30,356 bases of DNA from assembly GCA_910585385.1 (NCBI GenBank), contig CAJUDV010000030.1, forward strand, positions 1 to 30,356, read 5' to 3'. The notes under the pieces were generated by a model that saw nothing but the letters and a program-made list of their open reading frames with translations, had not been told where the DNA came from and made no database searches. This DNA comes from an uncultured Oscillibacter sp. (lineage in GTDB: Bacteria; Bacillota; Clostridia; Oscillospirales; Oscillospiraceae). The position numbers and the translations under genes are program-made. Shown here piece by piece: positions 21,736 through 29,826 of the stretch; within the stretch, counting starts at the first letter, position 1; each line of letters opens with the position of its first letter.

Positions 21736-21764
21736 CGCCGGGGCGCGTAAAGCGCGCCCCGGCG
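21736..21764 (+). terminator. Intra-operon hairpin after flgE
   Basis: A perfect 12-bp GC-rich stem (CGCCGGGGCGCG and CGCGCCCCGGCG) with a five-base TAAAG loop lies 30 bp past the flgE stop. There is no T-run, so it may protect the abundant hook mRNA 3' end or partly terminate before the stator and switch genes. Confidence 0.5.
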
Positions 21765-21789
21765 CACACGCCGGAAAGGATGGTATGCC

Positions 21790-22005
21790 ATGATCCTTCT
21801 GACAAAGAGAAACCATGAGAAATTTCTGGTCAATCACCTGCAGATCGAGCACATCGAGTGCATTCCCGAGTCCAAGATCACCATGATGAACCACGACTAC
21901 TACCTCGTCCGCGAAAGTGTGGAGGAGATCATCAATAAAATTGCCGTCTACAACGCCAAGGTCCAGGACATTCACAGAGAAATCGCGGTGACGGACAAGC
22001 GTTGA
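21790..22005 (+). CDS. flbD: FlbD/SwrD family flagellar protein
   Basis: A 71-residue protein of the FlbD family (SwrD in Bacillus, where it raises motor torque for swarming). The start MILLTKRNHEKFLVNHLQIE and the pattern of IECIPESKITMMNHDYYLVRESVEEIINKI match the family closely. Start ATG with AAAGGATGG upstream. Its position immediately before motA/motB agrees with a role in the stator or motor power, though the direct target is unknown. Confidence 0.9.
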   Translation: MILLTKRNHEKFLVNHLQIEHIECIPESKITMMNHDYYLVRESVEEIINKIAVYNAKVQDIHREIAVTDKR

Positions 22006-22063
22006 ACAGATAGAAAATTTGCGGACCGGGCTTGACCGCCCGGGCGAAAGGGTGTACCATGTC

Positions 22064-22888
22064 ATGAATATCAACTATATCATTGGTCTGGTTGGCGCCT
22101 TGCTGGTGTTCCTGTTCGGATGCGTCACCTCTCTGACGGTGTATCCGGAGTTTAACTTTTCTGTCAGCTTCACAAACCTCTGGAACTTCTTCGACGCGGC
22201 CAGTATTCTGATTGTGATCGGGTGCACGCTGTTTATCGTGTGCGCCAGCTTTCCGGGGTCCATGCTCAAGGCCATGCCCAAGCACTTTGGGATCATCCTG
22301 AAAAACAAGGTCTTTGACCCCGTGCACTACATTGAGCAGCTGGTGGAGCTGGCCCAGATCGCCCGGAAGAACGGCCTTTTGTCCCTGGAGGAGAAGGCCA
22401 ACGAGCAGACGGACCCGTTTTTCAAGCAGGCCATTATGCTCATCGTGGACGCCAACGACCAGGATAAGGTGCGGGCCATTCTGGAGAACGACATCGAGTG
22501 TATGAACGCCCGCCACGAGGACGCGGCGGCCATGTACGACAAGGCGTCCAGCGTGGCCCCGGCCTTCGGCATGGTGGGCACGCTGGTGGGCCTCATCAAC
22601 ATGCTGAAAGCCATGAACCTGGACGGCGGCGCGGGAGACCTGGGCGGCGCAATGGGCACCGCCCTGATTACCACGTTGTACGGCTGTATTCTGGCCCACA
22701 TGGTCTTCGGCCCCGTGGCCCAGCTGCTGCGCGTCCGGGACGAGGAGGAGGTCCTCTGCAAGCAGATCATCGTGGAGGGCGTCATGGCCATTCAGGCCGG
22801 CGAGAATCCCAAGGCTCTGAAAGAGCGGCTGCTGACCTACATGTCCCAGCGCGAGCGGGAGATGGGCGACACCAAGAGCGGTGAGTAA
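22064..22888 (+). CDS. motA: Flagellar motor stator protein MotA
   Basis: Proton or sodium channel subunit that pushes on FliG. The 274-residue protein shows four membrane helices (about 5-24, 47-65, 163-184, 197-218), the cytoplasmic loop with NGLLSLEEKA, and the pore helix APAFGMVGTLVGLINML with its conserved Pro. The loop between helices 1 and 2 is longer than usual (about 22 residues). The ATG at 22064 has AAAGGGTG upstream; a TTG 45 bases earlier is open but adds no family sequence. motB follows after 26 bp. Confidence 0.94.
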   Translation: MNINYIIGLVGALLVFLFGCVTSLTVYPEFNFSVSFTNLWNFFDAASILIVIGCTLFIVCASFPGSMLKAMPKHFGIILKNKVFDPVHYIEQLVELAQIARKNGLLSLEEKANEQTDPFFKQAIMLIVDANDQDKVRAILENDIECMNARHEDAAAMYDKASSVAPAFGMVGTLVGLINMLKAMNLDGGAGDLGGAMGTALITTLYGCILAHMVFGPVAQLLRVRDEEEVLCKQIIVEGVMAIQAGENPKALKERLLTYMSQREREMGDTKSGE

Positions 22889-22914
22889 GACAGAGTAAGG
22901 AAGGGTGAGAAGAA

Positions 22915-23721
22915 GTGGCCTTAAAGAAAAAAAGCGGAGGCGGCGGAGGCGGCGCCAACTGGATGGATACATATGGCGACATGGTGACGCTGCTGCTGTG
23001 CTTTTTTGTGCTGCTCTACTCCATGTCCACCATTGACTCGGCCAAGTGGGAGGCTCTGGTCATGAGCTTCAACCCGATGGCAAAGCAGGTTACCACGGAG
23101 ACGCCGTCGGGCGGAAAGGGCCCCAGCGCCGACGCCGACGACGGCGGTGTTGCGCCGGAGCCGGACGTCAGCGACAACGTTACCCAGGAGGAGATTGACG
23201 AGGACATCGAGAGCCTGTTTCAGGCCATTCAGGCCTATATTCAGCAGACAGAGCAGCAGAGCACCATCACCGCGGCCAAGGACGGTGGAAAGATTTACAT
23301 CTCCTTTGGCGAGGCTGTGTTCTTTGGGCCCGAGAGCTCCTATCTGCTGGCGGAGGCGGAACCGGTGCTGAACGCGGTCAGCGGGATGCTGGACGCCGCG
23401 TCCGAATCCATCAGTGAGGTCCGGGTCCTGGGGCACACCGCACAGGGCAATCCCACGAAGCCCAATAACCCGAAGACGGACCGGACGCTGTCCAGCCAGC
23501 GGGCCGCCAACGTGGTGATCTTCATCCAGGAGCACAGCGTGATTGCGCCTGTGAAGCTGATCAGCGAGGGCATCGGCCAGTGGCGGCCGGTGGACACCAA
23601 CGAGACCTCCGAGGGGCGGGCAAAGAACCGCCGGGTGGAGATGATTATCAGTGGCCGTGACCTCCAGATGGAGGCTGAGGGCGTGACCAGTTATTATACC
23701 ACCACCTACACGACCCACTAA
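22915..23721 (+). CDS. motB: Flagellar motor stator protein MotB
   Basis: Partner of MotA; anchors the stator to peptidoglycan and carries the ion-binding Asp. The 268-residue protein has a short Lys/Gly-rich start, WMDTYGDMVTLLLCFFVLL with Asp22 as the ion-binding residue, a plug and linker region (about 45-110), and a C-terminal OmpA-like domain (about 120-248) with LSSQRAANVVIFI and GRAKNRRVEMII. In the OmpA-like domain the usual GHTD reads GHTA (Ala176). The start is GTG, with GGAAGGGTGAG upstream. The ion specificity cannot be decided by eye. Confidence 0.93.
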   Translation: MALKKKSGGGGGGANWMDTYGDMVTLLLCFFVLLYSMSTIDSAKWEALVMSFNPMAKQVTTETPSGGKGPSADADDGGVAPEPDVSDNVTQEEIDEDIESLFQAIQAYIQQTEQQSTITAAKDGGKIYISFGEAVFFGPESSYLLAEAEPVLNAVSGMLDAASESISEVRVLGHTAQGNPTKPNNPKTDRTLSSQRAANVVIFIQEHSVIAPVKLISEGIGQWRPVDTNETSEGRAKNRRVEMIISGRDLQMEAEGVTSYYTTTYTTH

Positions 23722-23770
23722 ATCCGTCCGTGGCGGACTTGCCGCGGAGTAAGCACAGGCAGGGGGACTT

Positions 23771-24775
23771 ATGGCAGATGTATTATCACAAGCTCAAATA
23801 GACGCTTTGCTGAATTCTGTCCGCAGCGGCGAGAAGGATTTGGATAAGTCGTCCTCTGAGCAGGAGAAAAAATACGCTAAATACGATTTTGCCAGTCCGC
23901 GGAAGTTCACCAAGGACCGGATTAAGATGCTGGGCGGCATTTTCGAGAACTACTCTCGGGTAATCAGCTCCCGTCTGAACGCCCGCCTCCGGGCAGGCTG
24001 CGAGATCACGGTGGAGAGCGTGGAGGAACAGCACTATTACGAGTTCTCCAACGCCTTGACGGAGGGCGATGTGCTGGCGCTGGCGGATGTGGACATCAAG
24101 GAGTCCCCGCAGGAGCAGCCGGTGATGTTCTACCTCTCCACCACCACGGCCCTGAGCATGATGGACCGCCTGATGGGCGGCGAGGGCGCGGTGGACGACA
24201 GCTTGGACTCCGAGTACAGCTATACCGAGTTGGAGCTCCGGCTGTACGAGGATCTGGTGCAGGACATCATCTCTGTCTTGGGCATCAGCTGGGAGAACTA
24301 TATCGCGATCAAGTTTGCGTACAGCCGCACGGATGTGAATCCCACGCTGAGTCAGCTGCTGGGTGTGGATGAGACCGTGGTGATCGTGGATTTGAAAATG
24401 CAGTTTACCAATATGTCCGGCCGCATGAGCATCTGTTTTCCCGGGGATATGCTGATGAGCATATTTACAGAGATCAGCCGGGAGAATCCGGTGCGGAAAG
24501 TGGCGGCCGAGGATAAGTCGGATGAGATCTTTGACGGACTGCGGGACTCCAGCCTGGAGATCGTGGCGGAGATGGCGGATACCCAGCTGTACCTCAGCGA
24601 CATCTACCACCTGAACGTGGGCGACGTCATTGACCTGGGGTACTCCAAGGACTCCCCTATCTACCTGGAAATTGGCGGCAGCCACTGGTTTACGGGCCGC
24701 ATGGGAACCCATAAGAAAAATATGGCTGTGAAGATAGACGACGTATGCTATCAGGCCGAGCAAAGGAGCGAATAG
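23771..24775 (+). CDS. fliM: Flagellar motor switch protein FliM
   Basis: Switch subunit that binds phosphorylated CheY and controls rotation direction. The 334-residue protein opens with MADVLSQAQIDALLN, the CheY-binding peptide, then a CheC-like middle domain (about 45-235) with the FliG-contact region near LMGGEGAVD, and a C-terminal SpoA/FliN-like domain (about 250-325) with LNVGDVIDLG. Start ATG with AGGGGGA upstream. No fliL gene lies between motB and fliM, although that is its common place in related operons. The next gene starts 5 bp after the stop. Confidence 0.96.
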   Translation: MADVLSQAQIDALLNSVRSGEKDLDKSSSEQEKKYAKYDFASPRKFTKDRIKMLGGIFENYSRVISSRLNARLRAGCEITVESVEEQHYYEFSNALTEGDVLALADVDIKESPQEQPVMFYLSTTTALSMMDRLMGGEGAVDDSLDSEYSYTELELRLYEDLVQDIISVLGISWENYIAIKFAYSRTDVNPTLSQLLGVDETVVIVDLKMQFTNMSGRMSICFPGDMLMSIFTEISRENPVRKVAAEDKSDEIFDGLRDSSLEIVAEMADTQLYLSDIYHLNVGDVIDLGYSKDSPIYLEIGGSHWFTGRMGTHKKNMAVKIDDVCYQAEQRSE

Positions 24776-24780
24776 ACGGT

Positions 24781-26139
24781 ATGGAGAAACAGTTATTCAG
24801 TCCGATGGATATCGACGCCCTCGGCGAAATGATGAATATCAGCCTCGGCTCCTCTGCCACAGCGGTTTCCAATTTGCTGGACCATCGGGTTGACATCACC
24901 ACGCCCAAGGTGACAGTGGTACCCACGGACGAGTTTACCATCGGAAATCTGGAGCCCGCCATGGGCATCGAGATCAAATATGTGGAGGGCCTGGCCGGCA
25001 GCAACATCATGCTGCTGCGCCGCCGGGACATCAAGGTGATCGTGGACATCCTGATGGGCTCGGAGACGCCGGACGAGGAGTTTGAGCTCAACGAGCTGAC
25101 CATCAGCGCCGTGTGCGAGGTCATGAACCAGATGATGGGCGCGGCCGCTACGGCCATGAGCGACTTTTTGGGCTTTCCGGTGGATATTTCCACCCCCAAG
25201 CCCTTTGAGCTGGAAGACCTCCAGGCGTTTAAGGAGAACCACCTGCCCAAGGGGGAGGACACCCTGGTGGTGGTGCGGTTTGCCCTGAAGATTGAGGACG
25301 CGCTGGAGAGCGAGTTCATGAATGTCATTACCGTCAAACTGGCCAAGGAGCTGCTGAAGGGCCTCGGTCTGGGAGACGAGGAGGATGAGCCGGCCCCAGC
25401 CCCTGCCCCGGCTCCCGCCCCCGCGCCGGAGCCCTCCGGCGGCGGCAGCCGTATGATGAGCCAGGAGGAGATCGAGCGGATGCTGGCAGGCGGCGGAGCG
25501 CCCGCGCCGGCTCCCGCCCCCGCGCCGGAGCCCTCCGGCGGCGGCAGCCGTACGATGAGTCAGGAGGAGATCGAGCGGATGCTGGCGGGCGGCGGAGCGT
25601 CTGCCCCGGCTCCCGCGCCTGCGCCGCAGCCTGCCCCGGCTCCCGCGCCTGCGCCGCAGCCTGCCCCGGCTGCCTCAGCTGCTCCTGCGGCACAGCCCGC
25701 GACGGCGGCGGATCTGGGGAGCATGATGGCGGCCATGATGACAGCCATGACAACAGCCATGGCCAACAATAATACCAAAGCCGCTGTATCCCAGCCGCCG
25801 GACCCGAAGGTTATTTCCACCAGGCCTGTTGCCATGAAGGAGATGGACGTGGAGGAGGTTCTGGGCAAGGAACAGGCCCAGAATCTGGACCTCATTATGG
25901 AGGTTCCCCTGCAGGTCTCGGTGGAAATTGGCCGCACCCAGCGAAAGGTGCAGGAAATTCTGGCCTTCTCCAAAGGCTCCCTGGTAGTGCTGGATAAGCT
26001 GGCCGGGGATCAGGTGGATCTTTTTGTCAATGGCAAGTGCATTGCCCGGGGCGACGTGGTGGTTATCGACGATAACTTCGGCGTCCGGGTCACAGAGATC
26101 GTGCAGAACCCTGGTTTTGAGCTTCCAAAGAAGAAGTGA
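24781..26139 (+). CDS. fliY: Flagellar motor switch phosphatase FliY (CheC + SpoA/FliN domains) with two linker FliM-like peptides
   Basis: Dephosphorylates CheY at the switch and completes the C-ring. The 452-residue protein has two CheC-type active-site motifs: Asp12-Glu16-Asn19 in DALGEMMN and Ser109-Glu113-Asn116. After the CheC domain (about 8-195) comes a long Pro/Ala linker (about 200-340) with two copies of MSQEEIERMLAGGGA (226-240 and 259-273), which resemble the CheY-binding N-terminal peptide of FliM. The C-terminal SpoA/FliN domain spans about 360-448 (LIMEVPLQVSVEIGRT and DNFGVRVTEIV). Bacillus FliY carries such a peptide at its N-terminus; here that end is short and lacks it. 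The ATG at 24781 has AAAGGAG upstream; the frame is open to 24745 but that is inside fliM. Linker DNA shows exact tandem repeats. Confidence 0.93.
   Translation: MEKQLFSPMDIDALGEMMNISLGSSATAVSNLLDHRVDITTPKVTVVPTDEFTIGNLEPAMGIEIKYVEGLAGSNIMLLRRRDIKVIVDILMGSETPDEEFELNELTISAVCEVMNQMMGAAATAMSDFLGFPVDISTPKPFELEDLQAFKENHLPKGEDTLVVVRFALKIEDALESEFMNVITVKLAKELLKGLGLGDEEDEPAPAPAPAPAPAPEPSGGGSRMMSQEEIERMLAGGGAPAPAPAPAPEPSGGGSRTMSQEEIERMLAGGGASAPAPAPAPQPAPAPAPAPQPAPAASAAPAAQPATAADLGSMMAAMMTAMTTAMANNNTKAAVSQPPDPKVISTRPVAMKEMDVEEVLGKEQAQNLDLIMEVPLQVSVEIGRTQRKVQEILAFSKGSLVVLDKLAGDQVDLFVNGKCIARGDVVVIDDNFGVRVTEIVQNPGFELPKKK
25402..25599 (+). repeat. Two-copy 99-bp in-frame tandem repeat in fliY
   Basis: Bases 25402-25500 and 25501-25599 encode nearly identical 33-residue units: PAPAPAPAPEPSGGGSR-type linker followed by MSQEEIERMLAGGGA. 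Copies differ at a few bases only, so this looks like a recent duplication or conversion. In the second copy Met-Met becomes Thr-Met and two silent changes are seen. Confidence 0.9.
25601..25660 (+). repeat. Perfect 30-bp tandem repeat in the fliY Pro/Ala linker
   Basis: The units 25601-25630 and 25631-25660 are identical and encode an Ala-Pro-Ala-Pro-rich ten-residue unit containing Gln-Pro. It lies directly after the 99-bp repeat and lengthens the spacer before the SpoA/FliN domain. Confidence 0.9.
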
Positions 26140-26206
26140 AGCGCGAATACAGGGATAATGATACGAAATATGTAAATTACTAAGATTGAAAAGGATGGAT
26201 ACGACA

Positions 26207-26575
26207 ATGGCTAAAAAGATTTTGCTGGTCGACGATGCCGCATTCATGCGGAAGATGATCAAGGACACCCTGAGCAAAAACGGGTATACCGAGCTCTTCG
26301 AGGCTGTGGACGGCGCTGACGCGGTGGAGAAATTCGGCGAGATCGGCCCGGACCTGGTGATTATGGACATTACAATGCCGAACATGGACGGCCTGGAGGC
26401 CCTGAAGGCCATCCGCGCCAAGGACAGCGGCGCCAATGTGGTCATGTGCTCCGCCATGGGCCAGGAGAGCATGGTTATGGACGCGGTGCGCTCCGGCGCC
26501 AAGGACTTCATTGTAAAGCCCTTCAAGCCTGACCGGGTGTTGAAGACCGTGACCAACATCCTGGGCGAGCCCTGA
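26207..26575 (+). CDS. cheY: Chemotaxis response regulator CheY
   Basis: Single-domain receiver that, when phosphorylated, binds FliM (and here possibly FliY). The 122-residue protein has the acidic pair Asp9-Asp10, phospho-acceptor Asp54 in VIMDITMPNMDG, Ser82 in place of the switch Thr/Ser, and Lys104 in VKPF. The ATG at 26207 is chosen because AAGGATGG lies 8 nt before; an upstream TTG at 26186 is open but has no such site. It sits between fliY and fliO as in Bacillus, where CheY is the substrate of FliY. The 67-bp gap before it is AT-rich but shows no clear promoter. Confidence 0.95.
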   Translation: MAKKILLVDDAAFMRKMIKDTLSKNGYTELFEAVDGADAVEKFGEIGPDLVIMDITMPNMDGLEALKAIRAKDSGANVVMCSAMGQESMVMDAVRSGAKDFIVKPFKPDRVLKTVTNILGEP

Positions 26576-26601
26576 TTGAAATGCTGGGAGAGGAGCCCCA
26601 A

Positions 26602-26979
26602 ATGCTCAGCGGCAGTCCAATTTTCTCCCTCCTGTGGATGATCGTCAGCGTTGTCGTGATTATCGCTCTGGCCTATTGGTTTACCAGGTATGTGGCCGGC
26701 CGGGGGGGACTGGGCGCTTTTGCCCCGATGAAGGCGGGCGAGGAGCTGGAGGTTCTGGCCCAGCTGCCGCTGGGGCGGGAGCAAAGGCTGATGATAGCCC
26801 GGGCGGGGGAGCGGTTCTTTCTCCTGGGCGTCACTGCCTCGGAAGTCTCCATGCTGGCGGAGTTTACCCAGGAGGAGGCCGCCCTTTGGCGCAGGAGCGC
26901 GGAGAGAGAGAATAGGAGTGAGACGCCCAGCTTCCGCGAGGCGCTGAATACGGTTATGCGCCAGAAAAGGCGGAGGTGA
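26602..26979 (+). CDS. fliO: Flagellar biosynthesis protein FliO
   Basis: Small membrane chaperone for assembly of the FliP ring. The 125-residue protein has one membrane helix (about 8-29, LLWMIVSVVVIIALAYWFT), then the FliO domain with LPLGREQRLMIARAGERFFLLGVT, which is the family's most conserved part, and a basic tail. The ATG at 26602 has GAGGAG 6-7 nt upstream and is preferred over an in-frame ATG at 26581 with no such site. Its stop overlaps the more upstream of two possible fliP starts. Confidence 0.85.
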   Translation: MLSGSPIFSLLWMIVSVVVIIALAYWFTRYVAGRGGLGAFAPMKAGEELEVLAQLPLGREQRLMIARAGERFFLLGVTASEVSMLAEFTQEEAALWRRSAERENRSETPSFREALNTVMRQKRRR

Positions 26980-26984
26980 GAGAG

Positions 26985-27659
26985 TTGCTGCCAGAGGGAC
27001 TAATCAGTATCAACGGTGATAACGTGCAGGTGCTTCAGGTTCTGTTCCTGACCACCATGATTACGCTTGTGCCGTCACTTCTGGTGATGATGACCTCCTT
27101 TGCCAGGTATATTATCTCCTTTTCCTTTCTGCGGACGGCCATGGGCACGCAGCAGACGCCGCCCAACATGGTGCTGGTGGGGCTGGCGCTGATTTTGACC
27201 TATTTTACCATGGCGCCTACCTTTTCCCAGATTAAGACCCAGGCCTATGACCCCTATGTGGCCGAGGAGATTGGCCAGGAGGAGTTTTTGGAGCTGGCCG
27301 CCGATCCGCTGAAGGACTTCATGGTCCGCAATACCAGGGAGAACACCATGCGGATGTTCTGCGACCTGGCCCACATAGACACGCCGGATACCATCGACGA
27401 GGCCGCGGGCAAGGAGCTGCCCATGCGGATCATCATCGCCTCGTTCATGACCACGGAGCTCCAGAGGGCCTTTACGATTGGGTTGCTGCTGTATATCCCC
27501 TTCATGCTGATTGATATTGTTGTTTCCTGCACACTGATGTCCATGGGCATGATTATGCTGCCGCCGTCCATGATCTCCGCGCCGTTCAAGCTGCTGCTGT
27601 TTGTGTCGCTGAATGGCTGGGAGCTTCTGTTTTCCAATTTGGTAAAGGGATTCTATTAG
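26985..27659 (+). CDS. fliP: Flagellar export gate protein FliP
   Basis: Forms the core of the membrane export gate with FliQ and FliR. The chosen 224-residue protein has four hydrophobic segments, TTMITLVPSLLVMMTSFARYIISFSFLR near the start, a middle loop with QEEFLELAADPLKDFMVRNTRE, and the C-terminal signature SMGMIMLPPSMISAPFKLLLF. No separate cleavable signal peptide precedes the first helix, unlike the enteric form. Two starts are possible: TTG at 26985, with GGAGGTGAG ideally placed, or GTG at 26976, which overlaps fliO by four bases. I favour the TTG on ribosome-site grounds; the protein changes by three residues. Confidence 0.95.
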   Translation: MLPEGLISINGDNVQVLQVLFLTTMITLVPSLLVMMTSFARYIISFSFLRTAMGTQQTPPNMVLVGLALILTYFTMAPTFSQIKTQAYDPYVAEEIGQEEFLELAADPLKDFMVRNTRENTMRMFCDLAHIDTPDTIDEAAGKELPMRIIIASFMTTELQRAFTIGLLLYIPFMLIDIVVSCTLMSMGMIMLPPSMISAPFKLLLFVSLNGWELLFSNLVKGFY

Positions 27660-27676
27660 CGGAGGAGGTCTGAGAG

Positions 27677-27937
27677 ATGGATGCAACTGCCGTGTCGGAT
27701 CTGATGCGGGACGCCGTGGGCCTGGTCATTAAGCTGGGCGGACCCATGCTGATCCTGAGTATGCTGGTGGGCGTGGTAGTGGCGATCTTTCAGGCTGTGA
27801 CCCAGATTCACGAGCAGACCATCGGCTTTATTCTCAAGGTGAGCGTGATCGTTGCCGTTCTTCTTCTGGGCGGCGGCTGGATGCTGGAATCTCTACAGGA
27901 GTACACCAGGGAGATTTTCGCCCTGATCGGCTCCTGA
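27677..27937 (+). CDS. fliQ: Flagellar export gate protein FliQ
   Basis: An 86-residue, two-helix subunit of the export gate. The helices lie at about 17-38 and 52-72, separated by the conserved loop QAVTQIHEQTIGF. ATG with GGAGGAGG about 9 nt upstream, 17 bp after fliP. Its size and sequence are standard for the family, and fliR begins 13 bp after the stop. Confidence 0.95.
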   Translation: MDATAVSDLMRDAVGLVIKLGGPMLILSMLVGVVVAIFQAVTQIHEQTIGFILKVSVIVAVLLLGGGWMLESLQEYTREIFALIGS

Positions 27938-27950
27938 CGGAGAGGGCCAT

Positions 27951-28715
27951 ATGATTGATTGGGCCGAGCTGACGCTCTTTTTGTATATCACAGCCCGCAT
28001 AAGCGGCTTTGTACTGTTCAATCCGGTTTTGGGCCGGCGAAATATTCCGGGGATTTTCCGCAGCGGATTGATTCTGGTGCTGTCGGTATTTGTGATCTCT
28101 TTCACTGCGCCGGCCGCGGTGCGTATTCCCGGCAGTGTTGTTGAGATGGGGCTCCGGATTCTGCTGGAGCTGGCGCTGGGATACCTGCTGGGGCTGGTGA
28201 TGAATTTTTTCTTCTATATCCCGCAGCTGGCGGGCCATGCCATTGACACCCAGATGGGCATGACCATGAACCAGGTCTATGACGCCAGCGCACAGGCCAA
28301 TCTGTCGGTGAGCAGCGTACTGCTCAACACGCTGATGACGCTGCTGTTTTTCGCCGCGGGCGGCCACCATACCCTGCTGCGGATGATGCTGACGTCCCAT
28401 GAGATTGTGCCCTTCGGCGCCGTCACGCTGGGGCTGGACGCGGCCAATGCCATGCTGGAGCTCTTTGTGGAGTGTACCCTGCTGGCGGTAAAGCTGTGTA
28501 TGCCCATTTTGGCGGCGGAGCTGCTGGGGCAGCTGGGAATGGGCGTTTTGATGAAGGTCATTCCGCAAATCAATGTATTTTCCATCAATATTGAGCTGAA
28601 AGTGATTATCGGTTTGGGATTGCTTCTGCTGCTGATGGCGCCTTTCAGCGAATTTTTATTGGAAGCGGAGCGGGCGATGCTGGACAGTATGCACACTCTG
28701 CTGCTCCTCCTCTAG
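27951..28715 (+). CDS. fliR: Flagellar export gate protein FliR
   Basis: A 254-residue membrane protein with about six hydrophobic segments, forming the gate core with FliP and FliQ. Recognisable features are RISGFVLFNPVLGRRNIP near the start, LGYLLGLVMNFFFYIPQLAG with IDTQMGMTM in the middle, and a closing hydrophobic segment LKVIIGLGLLLLLMAPF. ATG behind GGAGAGGG. It is separate from flhB (43-bp gap), not fused to it as in some Clostridia. Confidence 0.94.
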   Translation: MIDWAELTLFLYITARISGFVLFNPVLGRRNIPGIFRSGLILVLSVFVISFTAPAAVRIPGSVVEMGLRILLELALGYLLGLVMNFFFYIPQLAGHAIDTQMGMTMNQVYDASAQANLSVSSVLLNTLMTLLFFAAGGHHTLLRMMLTSHEIVPFGAVTLGLDAANAMLELFVECTLLAVKLCMPILAAELLGQLGMGVLMKVIPQINVFSINIELKVIIGLGLLLLLMAPFSEFLLEAERAMLDSMHTLLLLL

Positions 28716-28758
28716 GAGGACTGCGTGAATTGACGACAGGCCCAAGGGGGGATGAGCG

Positions 28759-29826
28759 TTGGCCGAAGGTTCAAAGACCGAAAAAGCAACACCTAAAAAA
28801 CGACGGGACGAACGAAAGAAAGGTAACGTCTTTCTCAGTCAGGACGCGGTAGCGGTTACCACGCTGCTGGGTTCCTTTGCGGCCCTGTGGATGCTGGCCG
28901 GACAGATTATCCGGGAGGTATCCGCCTTTATGGTTGCCTGTCTGACGGCCTGCGGGGGAGGCCTTCCCGTGGGGGATCAGGTGGCGGAGCTGGAGCAGCA
29001 GGGAATTTTGCTGCTGGTGCAGAGCGTGCTGCCATTACTGCTGGTCACCGCCGTCTGCGCCATTGTGGCAACATTTGCCCAGACGAGGCTTTTGGTCACC
29101 AGCGAGCTGCTGCGGCCAAAATTCAGCCGGATCAATCCCCTCCAGGGGATCAAGCGGCTGTTTTCCCTGAAGAGCGTCATCGACGCCCTGAAGGGCATTA
29201 TTAAGATTATTTTGCTGCTGGCAATTATCTATATCAGCCTGGAGGACATGGTCCAGGAGAGTTACAAGTACCTCTACACGGACCTGCGGGCCGCCTGCGC
29301 CCATCTCTTTGACAACGCGAAAGGCATGGTGATCCGAATTGCCATCGCCTTTATTGCCGTGGCCGCGCTGGACTTCATGTACCAGTGGTGGGACTATGAG
29401 CGGCAGCTGAAAATGAGCAAGCAGGAGATTAAAGAGGAATATAAACAGACGGAAGGTGATCCCCAGGTCAAGGGGAAGATCAAGCAGATCCAGCGGGAGC
29501 GTGCCCAGCGGCGCATGATGCAGCAGGTGCCCTCCGCCGATGTGGTCATCCGAAACCCCACCCACTTCGCGGTGGCGCTGCGGTATAAGCCGGAGCAGGA
29601 TGCCGCCCCGATCGTTCTGGCAAAAGGACAGGATGAGCTGGCGCTGCGGATTGTGAAGATCGCGGAGGAGAACAAGGTTGCGGTGATTGAAAATGTGCCG
29701 CTGGCCCGTTCTCTCTACGCCTCCTCGGAGCTGGACTGCGAGATCCCCCCGGAGCTCTACGGCCCGGTGGCGGAGGTGCTGGTCTACATCTTCCGGCTGA
29801 ATAACGATAAACGACTGGTAAAATAA
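28759..29826 (+). CDS. flhB: Flagellar export switch protein FlhB
   Basis: Controls the change from hook to filament export by self-cleavage. The 355-residue protein opens with the usual basic segment EGSKTEKATPKKRRDERKKG, has four membrane helices (about 35-55, 88-110, 140-165, 185-207), and a cytoplasmic domain with the autocleavage motif NPTH at 266-269, followed by FAVALRY and a C-terminal region of normal length. The cleavage residue Asn266 is intact, so switching should work with FliK. The start is TTG with AAGGGGGGATG close upstream; no in-frame ATG fits. Confidence 0.95.
   Translation: MAEGSKTEKATPKKRRDERKKGNVFLSQDAVAVTTLLGSFAALWMLAGQIIREVSAFMVACLTACGGGLPVGDQVAELEQQGILLLVQSVLPLLLVTAVCAIVATFAQTRLLVTSELLRPKFSRINPLQGIKRLFSLKSVIDALKGIIKIILLLAIIYISLEDMVQESYKYLYTDLRAACAHLFDNAKGMVIRIAIAFIAVAALDFMYQWWDYERQLKMSKQEIKEEYKQTEGDPQVKGKIKQIQRERAQRRMMQQVPSADVVIRNPTHFAVALRYKPEQDAAPIVLAKGQDELALRIVKIAEENKVAVIENVPLARSLYASSELDCEIPPELYGPVAEVLVYIFRLNNDKRLVK

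Noticed and set aside
22019..22063. TTG start for motA 45 bp upstream
   Set aside because: The extra 15 residues are charged and do not match MotA, which should begin close to its first membrane helix; the ATG at 22064 has AAAGGGTG upstream.
25402..25660. Tandem repeats considered as a CRISPR array
   Set aside because: The repeats are contiguous, in frame with fliY and without spacers; they encode a Pro/Ala linker and peptide motif.
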